This document shows positions 16,340 through 23,987 of a stretch of 64,000 nt of DNA, one piece after another. The notes beneath the pieces are model-generated. The model did no database searches and was not told the DNA's origin. It saw nothing but the letters and a program-made list of their open reading frames with translations. The translations under genes and the position numbers were made by a program. How positions within the stretch are numbered: the first letter of the stretch is position 1; each line of letters begins with the position of its first letter. Location of the stretch: positions 434,001 through 498,000 of the forward strand of contig NZ_PDOF01000002.1 in NCBI RefSeq assembly GCF_003226345.1. Direction: 5' to 3'. Source of the stretch: Alteribacter lacisalsi. Its GTDB lineage: Bacteria > Bacillota > Bacilli > Bacillales > Salisediminibacteriaceae.

Positions 16340-16482
16340 ATGACCTAACGCCAGCTTCCGGGTAAGTTAAGTCGCATAATTCCCGTTTTCATGACCTAAC
16401 GTCCTTTTCAAAAGGCGTTAGGTCGTAAAAAGTGTTGTTTTACGACTTAACGTCTGCACCTTTCGAAGTTAAGGCGTAAAAA
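16340..16482. repeat. Three 51-bp palindromic units
   Basis: Units begin at 16340, 16391 and 16442, exactly 51 bp apart. Each opens with RYGACYTAACG and closes with its inverse, such as GCGTTAGGTCGTAAAA, so every unit can form a hairpin. The inner 15-20 bases differ. The remaining gap up to 16714 shows nothing I can assign. Confidence 0.75.
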
Positions 16483-16714
16483 CGAACCAGGGGTACTAAA
16501 TCAAAGCATCACACCCGAAAACGATCTCCCCCCGATTTTCGTTGGGAGTGCCGCAGTGAGAAGTCCCCGTACCACAATCCGCCCCTAGGGGTCACATGGT
16601 GATTCTCACCTCCGGAGACGGCCGTGAACCGCTTCACATCTTAATTAGTGAACGTCCGACCAAACCGGGCTCGTATCGCCCGACTGCAGATTCAAGCCTG
16701 AATGCCTCCTTTCA

Positions 16715-17707
16715 TTATTTCCTAAAACTTAATTCCGAAGCTGGCCAGTCTCCTGGTCTGATGTTGTTCTCTTCGAACCAGCTAGCCGACGTCAACTGAT
16801 GCGGAGTGGCGGCGATGAGACGGTCACTGTGCCAGTCTGCCGCACCGGAACGGATCATTTCATCCACCAGCGCGTGAACGAAAGCTTCGGGTTCAAGTCG
16901 AAACGAGTGACGGGCGTAATCGTGAAACCAGGGGCAAGAAAGCAGGTACCGTTCCACCTTTTCTTTTTCCAGTCCGTTCCGGATCATTAAAGCAAAAGAG
17001 AAAATCCGCTTGCACCCGTGCCAGGCCAGCTTTTCCGGCGCGATCAGCCACTTCTCAAGCCGTCTTCTCGCACCGTCAATCGCAGCACCCGGGTTGTCCA
17101 TCGCGGGGCCGTGTCCCGAATAGGCCACACGAATCGGCAGCGTTGCCACACGGTCGAGACTTTCGAGGGCCCGGTGGAGCGCTGTGACTCCTTCACGGTA
17201 CATGTTGAGCCAGCCGAGGTCGTGTTTGTGAAACAGGTCCCCGGCGATCAAAACTTTCTCGTCCGGCTCATAAAGTGAGATGTGCCCGGACGAATGACCG
17301 GGCGTAAACAGAACCTGAAAAGTCCGGCTTCCGGTATGAATCTCATCACCGTCAGAAAGCCTTCGATCCACCGAATAAGGCTCCACAGGCTGGTCCAGCC
17401 ATTCCGCGCTGCACACTTCCGGGTGCCGGACATTCACAAGATCCGCTTCCCACTTATGTGCGGCGATCGGTACACCGTATTCGTTCTGGAAATGGCAGTT
17501 GCCACCGATATGGTCTGAATGAAAGTGCGTGTTTACGATCATATCGAGGTGAGCCGGCTCCACCCCGGCATCACGGATCAGCCTTACCGTTTCCTCCGTT
17601 TCGCTGCCAAAGCCCGCATCAATCAAGGTCGGACGCCGGTCTTTAATCAGGACCATATTTGCACTGGGGAAAGGGCGTTCAAAAAAACAAATATCCGAAT
17701 CGTTCAC
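16715..17707 (-). CDS. Metallo-beta-lactamase-fold hydrolase
   Basis: A 330-residue MBL-fold protein. The metal-binding HFHSDHIGG motif is at about residue 61-69, with further ligands in TPGHSSGH and IAGDLFH and a late GHG. The C-terminal third, with HGCKRIFSFALMIRNG and PWFHDYARH, is an extra helical region seen in several MBL hydrolases of Bacillota. It starts at GTG 17707 after AAGGAGGG. The substrate is unknown. It is transcribed divergently from the arsR-type gene. Confidence 0.85.
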   Translation of the reverse strand: MNDSDICFFERPFPSANMVLIKDRRPTLIDAGFGSETEETVRLIRDAGVEPAHLDMIVNTHFHSDHIGGNCHFQNEYGVPIAAHKWEADLVNVRHPEVCSAEWLDQPVEPYSVDRRLSDGDEIHTGSRTFQVLFTPGHSSGHISLYEPDEKVLIAGDLFHKHDLGWLNMYREGVTALHRALESLDRVATLPIRVAYSGHGPAMDNPGAAIDGARRRLEKWLIAPEKLAWHGCKRIFSFALMIRNGLEKEKVERYLLSCPWFHDYARHSFRLEPEAFVHALVDEMIRSGAADWHSDRLIAATPHQLTSASWFEENNIRPGDWPASELSFRK

Positions 17708-17811
17708 TGGCTTTCCCTCCTTAAAGATTCCACAATGATCGAGTGCTCACTCACAGTATAAAGAATTCACAAAGCAATAAAAAGGAATTATCTCTATTTT
17801 CAGAAAAATAA

Positions 17812-17840
17812 TTGACAATCATTCCCTGTGCGTTTATATT
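17812..17840 (+). promoter_or_regulatory. Promoter of the arsR/SRPBCC operon
   Basis: TTGACA (17812-17817), a 17-bp spacer and TATATT (17835-17840). Confidence 0.85.
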
Positions 17841-17843
17841 ATG

Positions 17844-17861
17844 TATAACCTTAAGGTTATA
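17844..17861. promoter_or_regulatory. Perfect 18-bp palindromic operator
   Basis: TATAACCTTAAGGTTATA is a perfect dyad beginning 4 bp after the -10 box, across the likely transcription start. This position fits autorepression by the ArsR-type regulator encoded next. Confidence 0.75.
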
Positions 17862-17881
17862 TCTAGGAGTGAGGGATACTT

Positions 17882-18208
17882 ATGGCGGATATATACCGGG
17901 CACTGGGTGATCCCACACGCCGGAAAATCGTTACGATGCTTAAAGAAAATAACAGAACCCAGAAGGAACTGGTCGAGACATTTGATATCTCACAGCCGGC
18001 CGTCAAAAAGCATGTAAACATCCTGCTGGAGGAAGGGATCGTCACGCAGCATTCCAACGGAAAGTACCGCGTCTATTCACTAAATCGAAGCACGCTCCAG
18101 GATTTATACACTCACATGCTGGCATTTATCGGAGACCTGCTCGATGATCAGCTCACAGATCTGAAAAACTATGTGGAAAAAGGAGAGAGGCGAGATGACC
18201 AAAGTTAA
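17882..18208 (+). CDS. ArsR-family transcriptional regulator
   Basis: A 108-residue winged-helix repressor beginning IYRALGDPTRRKIVTML, with the recognition helix in QPAVKKHVNILLEEGIV. It has no Cys pair for metal binding, so it belongs to the metal-independent ArsR group often paired with SRPBCC proteins. GGAG precedes ATG 17882. It overlaps the next gene by 14 bp, and the palindrome upstream is its likely target. The ligand is unknown. Confidence 0.9.
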   Translation: MADIYRALGDPTRRKIVTMLKENNRTQKELVETFDISQPAVKKHVNILLEEGIVTQHSNGKYRVYSLNRSTLQDLYTHMLAFIGDLLDDQLTDLKNYVEKGERRDDQS

Positions 18209-18893
18209 GGATTCGGTAAAAAGAGACATTGTGGTGAATGCTCCCATAGAGAGAGTGTGGGAGGCCCTGACCAGAGCGGAGCACTTAAACCGCTGGTATA
18301 CAAAAGAAGCGGAGATCGACTTTCAGGTAGGCGGAAGAGGCAGGATGAATCATGGCTGGGGCGCAGCATCCGACGGGATCTTCACTGAAATTGTGCCGAT
18401 GAAACGCTTCGTGCTTCAAAGCGCAGACGGGGATTTTACCACAATTACGAGTCTGGAAGAATCGGAAAACGGGATTCTCGTAAGTATAGAGTATCAGGCC
18501 TCCTTTCTTGGTGAGATGGACCCGGCGTCAAAAGAAAACATGCTGTTTGGCACAACGCAGTTCCTGGAAAACCTGAAGAGTGTGTATGAAACGGGTGCTG
18601 ACAAGCGGGCATCGTTCTGGCAGGCCTGGATTGGGATCGTACACACGACTGAGGAGCATGGGAACGGGACGAAGGTGGTAAAAGTAAAGGAAGGTTCGTC
18701 TGCTTCCGCTGCCGGAATCCAGCCTGACGATACGATCAAGACAATCGATGGCGAAAAAGTGACAGGGCATGAATCGTTTGAAAGATTAATCAATCAAAAA
18801 TCCCCAGACGCTCCGATTACCCTGACCATTGACAGGGAAAATAAAGAGAAGCAGGTCATCTGCCCAGTAGAGGCGTATCCCGTATCTTATTAA
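18195..18893 (+). CDS. SRPBCC (AHSA1-like) protein fused to a PDZ domain
   Basis: A 232-residue protein. Residues 1 to about 140 form an SRPBCC/AHSA1 domain (DIVVNAPIERVWEALTRAEHLNRWY), a helix-grip fold that encloses small hydrophobic ligands. From about residue 150 a PDZ domain follows, with the carboxylate-binding WIGIV segment and AAGIQPDDTIKTIDGEKV. ATG 18195 is chosen because AAGGAGAGAGG precedes it. The pair with ArsR is a common module, but a PDZ tail is unusual. There is no signal peptide, so both domains are cytoplasmic. The function is unknown; binding of a protein C-terminus by the PDZ part is plausible. Confidence 0.85.
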   Translation: MTKVKDSVKRDIVVNAPIERVWEALTRAEHLNRWYTKEAEIDFQVGGRGRMNHGWGAASDGIFTEIVPMKRFVLQSADGDFTTITSLEESENGILVSIEYQASFLGEMDPASKENMLFGTTQFLENLKSVYETGADKRASFWQAWIGIVHTTEEHGNGTKVVKVKEGSSASAAGIQPDDTIKTIDGEKVTGHESFERLINQKSPDAPITLTIDRENKEKQVICPVEAYPVSY

Positions 18894-18953
18894 AAGCTGA
18901 TTTGCTTCCTCATAAACAGGGAAGTAAACAACTGTATGAAAGGTGGGATGGTC

Positions 18954-19331
18954 GTGATCAAGGCAGTGAGAGTTTTTTACTCCGTACTTCTTTTTGCAGC
19001 AGGTGTTTTACACTTTGTCCATGAGCGGAGCTTTCGCAGAATCGTGCCGAAGCAGCTGCCCTTCAGGCGTGCCATCGTTCTTGTTTCCGGGGCATTCGAA
19101 ATTCTGTTTTCGATCCTGCTCTGGGTTAAAAAAGGCCAGCGCCTGACCTCGAAGCTGTTGGCCATTTTTATGATCGTCGTGTTTCCAGCCAACATTTATA
19201 TGGCAGTAAAGAAAATTTCCTTCATACCGGGAAAAACAACAAATCCTTTGATTCTGCGGCTCCGTCTGCCTTTGCAGATCCCGCTTATCCTTGGCGCTCT
19301 GGCTCTTGGAAAGAAAAAAGGAAACGAATAA
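18954..19331 (+). CDS. DoxX-like small membrane protein
   Basis: A protein of about 125 residues with four hydrophobic helices and the DoxX-type pattern of an early AAGVLHFVHERSF and a basic mid-loop. GTG 18954 is preferred because AAAGGTGGG ends 6 nt upstream, while the in-frame ATG 18948 touches that site and ATG 18936 lacks one. It follows the SRPBCC-PDZ gene in the same direction. DoxX proteins are linked to redox or thiol metabolism in other bacteria; the role here is unknown. Confidence 0.7.
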   Translation: MIKAVRVFYSVLLFAAGVLHFVHERSFRRIVPKQLPFRRAIVLVSGAFEILFSILLWVKKGQRLTSKLLAIFMIVVFPANIYMAVKKISFIPGKTTNPLILRLRLPLQIPLILGALALGKKKGNE

Positions 19332-19338
19332 TACACGC

Positions 19339-19374
19339 AAAACCGCGATTATGCCTTGGCATGACCGCGGTTTT
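19339..19374. terminator. Bidirectional terminator overlapping the hxlR stop
   Basis: AAAACCGCG pairs with CGCGGTTTT, with an inner ATGCC/GGCAT stem. The stop codon of the HxlR gene on the minus strand lies inside the hairpin. Confidence 0.8.
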
Positions 19375-19690
19375 TCTCTGCCTGTTCGAGGTGATCCTTC
19401 CCCCAGTGGCACATCGCATCCAGAATCGGACTGATACTTTTCCCGTATTCGCTGAGCCTGTACTCCACTTTCGGAGGCACTTGTTTGTAAACGTTCCGGA
19501 TCACGAGACCGTCCTCTTCCAGATCCCGGAGCTGCTGGGTGAGCATTTTCTGCGTGATGCCCGGCAGCAGGTTTTTCAGTTCACTCGTCCGTTTTGTCCC
19601 CGTTTCGAGATGACAGAGGATCAGACACTTCCATTTTCCCCCGATCACTTCAAGTGTGGCTTCGATTGACATATGATAGCCTTTCATCAT
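19349..19690 (-). CDS. HxlR-family transcriptional regulator
   Basis: A 113-residue HxlR/DUF24 winged-helix protein with EVIGGKWKCLILCHL, the TSELKNLLPGITQKMLTQQLRDLEEDGL recognition region in two parts, and VPPKVEYRLSEYGKS. It has Cys residues (such as in KCLILC), as in redox- or quinone-sensing members, but a sensing role is only inferred. AGGAGG precedes its ATG. It diverges from an NAD(P)H oxidoreductase gene, the usual target of this class. Confidence 0.92.
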   Translation of the reverse strand: MMKGYHMSIEATLEVIGGKWKCLILCHLETGTKRTSELKNLLPGITQKMLTQQLRDLEEDGLVIRNVYKQVPPKVEYRLSEYGKSISPILDAMCHWGKDHLEQAEKNRGHAKA

Positions 19691-19710
19691 TCGCCTCCTA
19701 AGGCACTTTC

Positions 19711-19741
19711 AGGTACCTATCGTACATAAAAGTGCGTACTT
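19711..19741. promoter_or_regulatory. Possible HxlR operators in the divergent promoter region
   Basis: The palindromes AGGTACCT (19711-19718) and AAGTGCGTACTT (19730-19741) lie between the divergent genes. They are candidate binding sites only. Confidence 0.35.
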
Positions 19742-19801
19742 ACGTTTGAGTTATTCAGCAATTATACTTTCTACTATACTACCAGTGAAAGGCGGATGAC
19801 T

Positions 19802-20329
19802 ATGCTAGTTCTTTACGGAAGCTCACGTGCAGATGGAAATTCAGAACAGCTTGCAGAAAAACTGATCGGAAATCACAAGGCGGAACGGATGTACATGCGG
19901 GAAAAAAGAATGGCAGACATCGAGGACCGGAGGCACGTTCCCGCCGGTTTTGAAAAGAAAGACGACGATTACTATGAGGTACTTGATCGCCTGATGGCTC
20001 ATGATACGGTGATCTTTGTGACACCGCTTTACTGGTACGGAATGAGCGGTGTGATGAAACGTTTTGTCGACCGGTGGAGCGAAACGCTTCGTGACAGAAA
20101 GGTGCCGTTTAGAGCGACGATGAAAGAGAAAACCTTCTACCTCGTTGTCACCGGCGGAGACAATCCGAAGCAGAAAGCCTTGCCGCTTGTGCTTCAATTC
20201 CAGCATATCTGCACTTTTTTCGGGACCGAATTCGGTGGCTATGTGATCGGTGAAGCCAACGAACCAGGACAGATTGCCGGTGACAGGGAAGCGATGCTGC
20301 TGGCAGAGGAAATGTCCGGGCGACTGTAA
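19802..20329 (+). CDS. NAD(P)H-dependent flavodoxin-fold oxidoreductase
   Basis: A 175-residue protein of the NADPH-dependent FMN reductase/flavodoxin-like fold. It starts with LVLYGSSRADGNSEQLA, which binds the FMN phosphate, and has the TPLYWYGMSGVMKRFVDRW motif lining the flavin. ATG 19802 is preferred over 19796 because the AAAGGCGG site abuts the earlier ATG. Its position opposite an HxlR regulator suggests induction by quinones or other electrophiles. The substrate is inferred. Confidence 0.88.
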   Translation: MLVLYGSSRADGNSEQLAEKLIGNHKAERMYMREKRMADIEDRRHVPAGFEKKDDDYYEVLDRLMAHDTVIFVTPLYWYGMSGVMKRFVDRWSETLRDRKVPFRATMKEKTFYLVVTGGDNPKQKALPLVLQFQHICTFFGTEFGGYVIGEANEPGQIAGDREAMLLAEEMSGRL

Positions 20330-20335
20330 GTAAAG

Positions 20336-20422
20336 GCCCCCCGTAACCAAAATGTGTTTTGGAAGGAGTTCCCATAGTTTTATCGAATGGTAAAAGAATA
20401 GGCTGAAAGAACATCGGGGGGC
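20336..20422 (+). promoter_or_regulatory. Long-range stem that would mask the next ribosome binding site
   Basis: GCCCCCCG (20336-20343) is perfectly complementary to CGGGGGGC (20415-20422), and the latter contains the only G-rich sequence before ATG 20426. An inner hairpin CCAAAA/TTTTGG lies at 20347-20362. Translational control is possible but not shown. Confidence 0.35.
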
Positions 20423-20425
20423 GTT

Positions 20426-20992
20426 ATGAAACGGTTAGCGATTATCACGGTGGGTAAAACCCATAGTGGAAAAACAACATTTGCAAAAGCATTGGAAAAA
20501 AAGCTGGACAATGCCTTTGTCATGGATCAGGATCATCACGCAGCATTTATCAATACCCATTATAAGAAGCTGGAGCCCAAGCAGGGCCCTAATACCCTGA
20601 AGCATGCAATCTCAAAGGCGATTGTGCGCTATGCTATAGATCAAACGGATTATCACATTATTTCCTGTAATGCGAACCGCAGTGCAAAAGGCAGGAAGTA
20701 TCTGCTGGAAGAATTGTATGGAGAAGAAAAGTTTATACGTATAATTGTTCATTTTGATCTTCCGGATGACGTTCTCTTTGACAGAGTTACCCATAGTCAG
20801 CGGAGTACCAATATTTTCAGGGGACCCTATACAGATTTTAAGGAAGTCCTCCTGGGACAGCAGGCTGAATCGGGAATAGAAGATGTGGCGGATCCGGAGG
20901 AAGGGGAGGCAGACCATTTATTTGTGATCAAAGATAGTGGGGAAGCTGAGTCAGTAATCAAGAAAATCGTTCACCTTTCCAGGAATATTTGA
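20426..20992 (+). CDS. P-loop ATP-binding protein (kinase-like)
   Basis: A 188-residue protein with a Walker A motif GKTHSGKTT near the N-terminus, followed by VMDQDHHAAF, where the Asp could bind Mg2+, and an Arg-rich lid-like segment (THSQRSTNIFRGPY). It resembles small zeta-toxin/adenylate-kinase-like P-loop kinases. The substrate is unknown. It has no clear operon partner. The start ATG has the unusual site CGGGGGGCG. Confidence 0.7.
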   Translation: MKRLAIITVGKTHSGKTTFAKALEKKLDNAFVMDQDHHAAFINTHYKKLEPKQGPNTLKHAISKAIVRYAIDQTDYHIISCNANRSAKGRKYLLEELYGEEKFIRIIVHFDLPDDVLFDRVTHSQRSTNIFRGPYTDFKEVLLGQQAESGIEDVADPEEGEADHLFVIKDSGEAESVIKKIVHLSRNI

Positions 20993-21132
20993 TCCTTTTC
21001 CGATTAACGGAAAAGAAGGACGTAAAAAATAGTTGAGGCAAATATATCAGGAAAGTCTCTTCGTTTCAATCTTACAGTGAGGATCAGCTTCCAGCAAATT
21101 ACGACCTAGAAGTGTTTTCTTTATGTTACTAC

Positions 21133-21423
21133 TCACTCTGAGTAGTTCTCGTCGAGATCATCGGTATCCGGAAGCTGCCCTATATAGAAAACATCATCAG
21201 GATTGTTTGTCGGATAGGCCCAGGCGTGGTAGGTCCGGCCGGTCATATGATCGTAGTAGATCTCCTTGATCTCAAATGGTTCCTCGTATTTATCTTCCAG
21301 GTATGACGTGAATTCCTCACTCATACGGTCCTTGCCTCCAGGGAGTCCGTTATAAAAGACAAAGGTCAGAAACAGACCTGCGCAAACGAGGCAACCCAGA
21401 ATGATTCTATAAGTGGTTACCAT
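21133..21423 (-). CDS. Small membrane-anchored hypothetical protein
   Basis: A 96-residue protein with one N-terminal hydrophobic helix (about residues 6-24), followed by an acidic domain containing IKEIYYDHMTGRTYHAWAYP. AGGAGGAATAG precedes its ATG. The helix lacks a lipobox, so it is a membrane anchor or uncleaved signal. No family is recognised. Confidence 0.7.
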   Translation of the reverse strand: MVTTYRIILGCLVCAGLFLTFVFYNGLPGGKDRMSEEFTSYLEDKYEEPFEIKEIYYDHMTGRTYHAWAYPTNNPDDVFYIGQLPDTDDLDENYSE

Positions 21424-21653
21424 TCCCTATTCCTCCTAATAAATTGGTAGCCGCGCTCCTTCGGATATCCAATATTTTACCATTATATCATTATGAGTCA
21501 TGAAATATATGCAGGTTTTTCTGCGCTGTCTTCTATATTAAAGGTTTTGCAGTGGCATAAATCATAGAGTACCTGAGAGAAGGAGGGATTTACCATCTAA
21601 TGATATATCTCTTTCTTGACGTGAAAACAATGATTTAAGGAGGGAGGATTCAG

Positions 21654-22067
21654 GTGATATTGAATAAAGTAGGATCAGGTATTTTGACAGCGATATTGTT
21701 TTCATTTCTGTTTCTGCTTTTTTCCGGAGAAGCATTTTCGGCAGGTGCAATGGATAATTACATGAGTGTGTTTCCGATTGCATTTCTCGCTTTTGTTATA
21801 GGCGGCACGGCCATTGCTGCATTAGCGGATGCAGCCTTAAAGAAGGTTGGTTCAACTACAGTTACATACATTACATCTTTGGTGATATATACAGCGGCCG
21901 GTATTATTTTAAACCCATTTCTATACAGTGTTCTGCAGATCGGGGAGGGAGTATTCATAGTGCTGGTGACGGGAGTGTCCGGCGCACTTTTGTATCTTCA
22001 CATCCTTCTTTTTATGAGAAAGCAAATGACGAGATTACTAGAGGGTAAAACGAATGGGAGCTTCTGA
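21654..22067 (+). CDS. Hypothetical four-helix membrane protein
   Basis: A 137-residue, very hydrophobic protein with about four membrane helices and a short basic tail. Start GTG 21654 follows AAGGAGGGAGG. It lies 58 bp upstream of another small membrane protein in the same direction. No known domain is visible. Confidence 0.7.
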   Translation: MILNKVGSGILTAILFSFLFLLFSGEAFSAGAMDNYMSVFPIAFLAFVIGGTAIAALADAALKKVGSTTVTYITSLVIYTAAGIILNPFLYSVLQIGEGVFIVLVTGVSGALLYLHILLFMRKQMTRLLEGKTNGSF

Positions 22068-22125
22068 ATTAATGTTCATAACGTCTCTTTGCCACCTGCT
22101 AAAAATGAAGAAGAGGAGAATTTAA

Positions 22126-22452
22126 ATGGAACTGGGACCATTTGTAGTCATACTAATTGGAGTACTCATCATTACCTTTGTACTTTCAACTAGAAATAAA
22201 AACAAACAGAAAGTTGATAAAGGCTTTAAAGCTAATTATTACAGGCTCAGCTACAGGAGGAAAATGATCCGGACACTGTGGCTTTTGCCGACTCTTCCAA
22301 TCATCTACCTGATGGTAGTTTACGTTTTGGAATATGGCATGGGTGCGGCGATCACCTTGACTGCTGCAGCGGCGATCCTCTGGACCGTACAGCTGGCGTA
22401 CAATTACCTGCAGTATAAAAAAGAAGAACAGGAGAGAAATATAAATTCATAG
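22126..22452 (+). CDS. Hypothetical small membrane protein
   Basis: A 108-residue protein with an N-terminal helix, a basic cytoplasmic loop (KNKQKVDKGFKANYYRLSYRR-like) and two more helices. GAAGAGGAG precedes the ATG. It probably forms an operon with the preceding membrane protein. The family is not recognised. Confidence 0.7.
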   Translation: MELGPFVVILIGVLIITFVLSTRNKNKQKVDKGFKANYYRLSYRRKMIRTLWLLPTLPIIYLMVVYVLEYGMGAAITLTAAAAILWTVQLAYNYLQYKKEEQERNINS

Positions 22453-22472
22453 AGAGGCAGAGAATCCGCCCC

Positions 22473-23882
22473 TCATAAAATCCTCTCCAGCCGCACCGCA
22501 GCCTCCTGAATGTCCTCTTCCTCAATCGCCGCAAAACCAATAATCAGACTCACCAGTCCCGCTTTTTCCCGACCGCCTTCAGAGAGCCTGAACCGCTCGA
22601 GCGTATACAGCTCGAGCTTTTCCTTTTCCGCACTTTTCTGAATGGCGGAAGGAGGCACGTCTGTCTGAATGTCAGCGAGAAAATGCAGACCAGCCGGAAT
22701 ATCCCGGATCCGGATGCGCGTACCGAACACCTTCCGCAGCTCCTCTATCAGCCTGCTCCGCTTCCCCTCGTAACGATGGTTCATCCGTTTTAAATGACGC
22801 TCGTACATCCCTGTTTCAATGAAGTAGTGAAGGGTAAACAGACTGAAAGCGTCCGTTCCGGGAATCCAGTGATCATACATCTCCCGGTACCGGCGCAGAA
22901 GTGCCGGCGGCAGGACCATATAGCTGATGCGAAATCCAGGTCCGAGTGTTTTTGAAAATGTCCCCATATACACGACGTTCTGATTTCGATCCAGGCTCTG
23001 AAGAGCAGGAATGTTATCGGTGCCATACTTAAATTCACTGTCGTAATCGTCTTCTATTATATAGCGCCCGTGTTTACGTGCCGCCCAGTTAAGCAGTTCA
23101 ATCCTACGGGAGACGGGCATGATTGTTCCGGTCGGAAACTGATGGGACGGAGTGATGAACAAAAGTTCCGGTGCGGCTTTTTTTACCTCGCCCGCATCTA
23201 TGCCTTTTTCATCAAGGCCGATGGCTTCGGTCTCGATCTTCATCTGCCTGAGCATCCGGTACACGCGGGTGTATCCCGGGTTTTCGATGCCGGCCCGGAT
23301 GCCTTCCGGCTGAAGGCCTACAAACTGCTGGAGGAGCGCCTGGGTTCCGCTGCCGAGTACAATCTGCTCCGGTTCACAGCGCACCCCGCGGGTTCGGGAA
23401 ATGAGTTTGGCAATCGTTTCCCGAACCCGGTACGAGCCCTGGGGACCGGGTACTTCCGCCAGCTCCTTCCGGTGAGTAGACAAGGCTGCCCGCTGGCACG
23501 AGGCCCATTCCTTAAACGGGAAGCCGCTCAGGTCAGATGACATGTGCGAGAGGCTCAGCCAGCCGCTCCGGTCCACCTCGGTTTCTTTTAAATCTTCATC
23601 CATAAGCAGGCTTTCTGCAGATTGTTCAATAAACTGGTCAAGCGCCTCCACGTAGTAGCCTGAACGCTCAATCGTATAGATGTAACCTTCAGCCAGAAGC
23701 TGTTCATAAGCAGAAGATACGGAGTTGACACTCACCTGCAGCCGCTCTGCGAGTTCGCGCTTGGACGGCAGTTTTTCATTCACCCGGAGGCGGCCTTCAA
23801 GAAGTTCGGCTTTGATCTTTTTGTAGATCTGCTGGTACACATGCTCCCTGCGGTTTTCTTTATCAATTGTGAAAAAAATCAT
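22473..23882 (-). CDS. gabR: MocR/GabR-type regulator (GntR HTH plus aminotransferase domain)
   Basis: A 469-residue fusion of an N-terminal GntR winged helix (YQQIYKKIKAELLEG, SKRELAERLQVSVNSVSSAYEQL) with a class I aminotransferase-like domain from about residue 110. PLP-binding elements are visible, including IIEDDYDSEFKY and the Schiff-base Lys in MGTFSKTLGPGFRISY. It is transcribed divergently from gabT-gabD, exactly as B. subtilis gabR, which uses PLP and GABA to activate gabTD and repress itself. The symbol is given by family and context. Confidence 0.92.
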   Translation of the reverse strand: MIFFTIDKENRREHVYQQIYKKIKAELLEGRLRVNEKLPSKRELAERLQVSVNSVSSAYEQLLAEGYIYTIERSGYYVEALDQFIEQSAESLLMDEDLKETEVDRSGWLSLSHMSSDLSGFPFKEWASCQRAALSTHRKELAEVPGPQGSYRVRETIAKLISRTRGVRCEPEQIVLGSGTQALLQQFVGLQPEGIRAGIENPGYTRVYRMLRQMKIETEAIGLDEKGIDAGEVKKAAPELLFITPSHQFPTGTIMPVSRRIELLNWAARKHGRYIIEDDYDSEFKYGTDNIPALQSLDRNQNVVYMGTFSKTLGPGFRISYMVLPPALLRRYREMYDHWIPGTDAFSLFTLHYFIETGMYERHLKRMNHRYEGKRSRLIEELRKVFGTRIRIRDIPAGLHFLADIQTDVPPSAIQKSAEKEKLELYTLERFRLSEGGREKAGLVSLIIGFAAIEEEDIQEAAVRLERIL

Positions 23883-23898
23883 CGGCCTCGTCCTTTCA

Positions 23899-23947
23899 TC
23901 TGGTACCTTTAAAAACGTATTTCTGGTTCTTTTTATTGTACCAGAAC
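23899..23947. promoter_or_regulatory. Putative GabR binding region
   Basis: Three copies of a TACCAGA-like hexamer/heptamer lie in the gabR-gabT gap: GGTACCAGA (minus strand, 23899-23907), AGAACCAGAA (minus strand, 23921-23930) and GTACCAGAAC (plus strand, 23938-23947). GabR is known to bind paired ATACCA boxes. Confidence 0.5.
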
Positions 23948-23987
23948 TGAATTACGATTGTGGTAGAAATAAAAGGAGGGAATGTAT

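Noticed and set aside
16340-16482. rho-independent terminators in series
   Set aside because: The palindromes are not followed by T runs, and a complete terminator already lies at 16304-16339.
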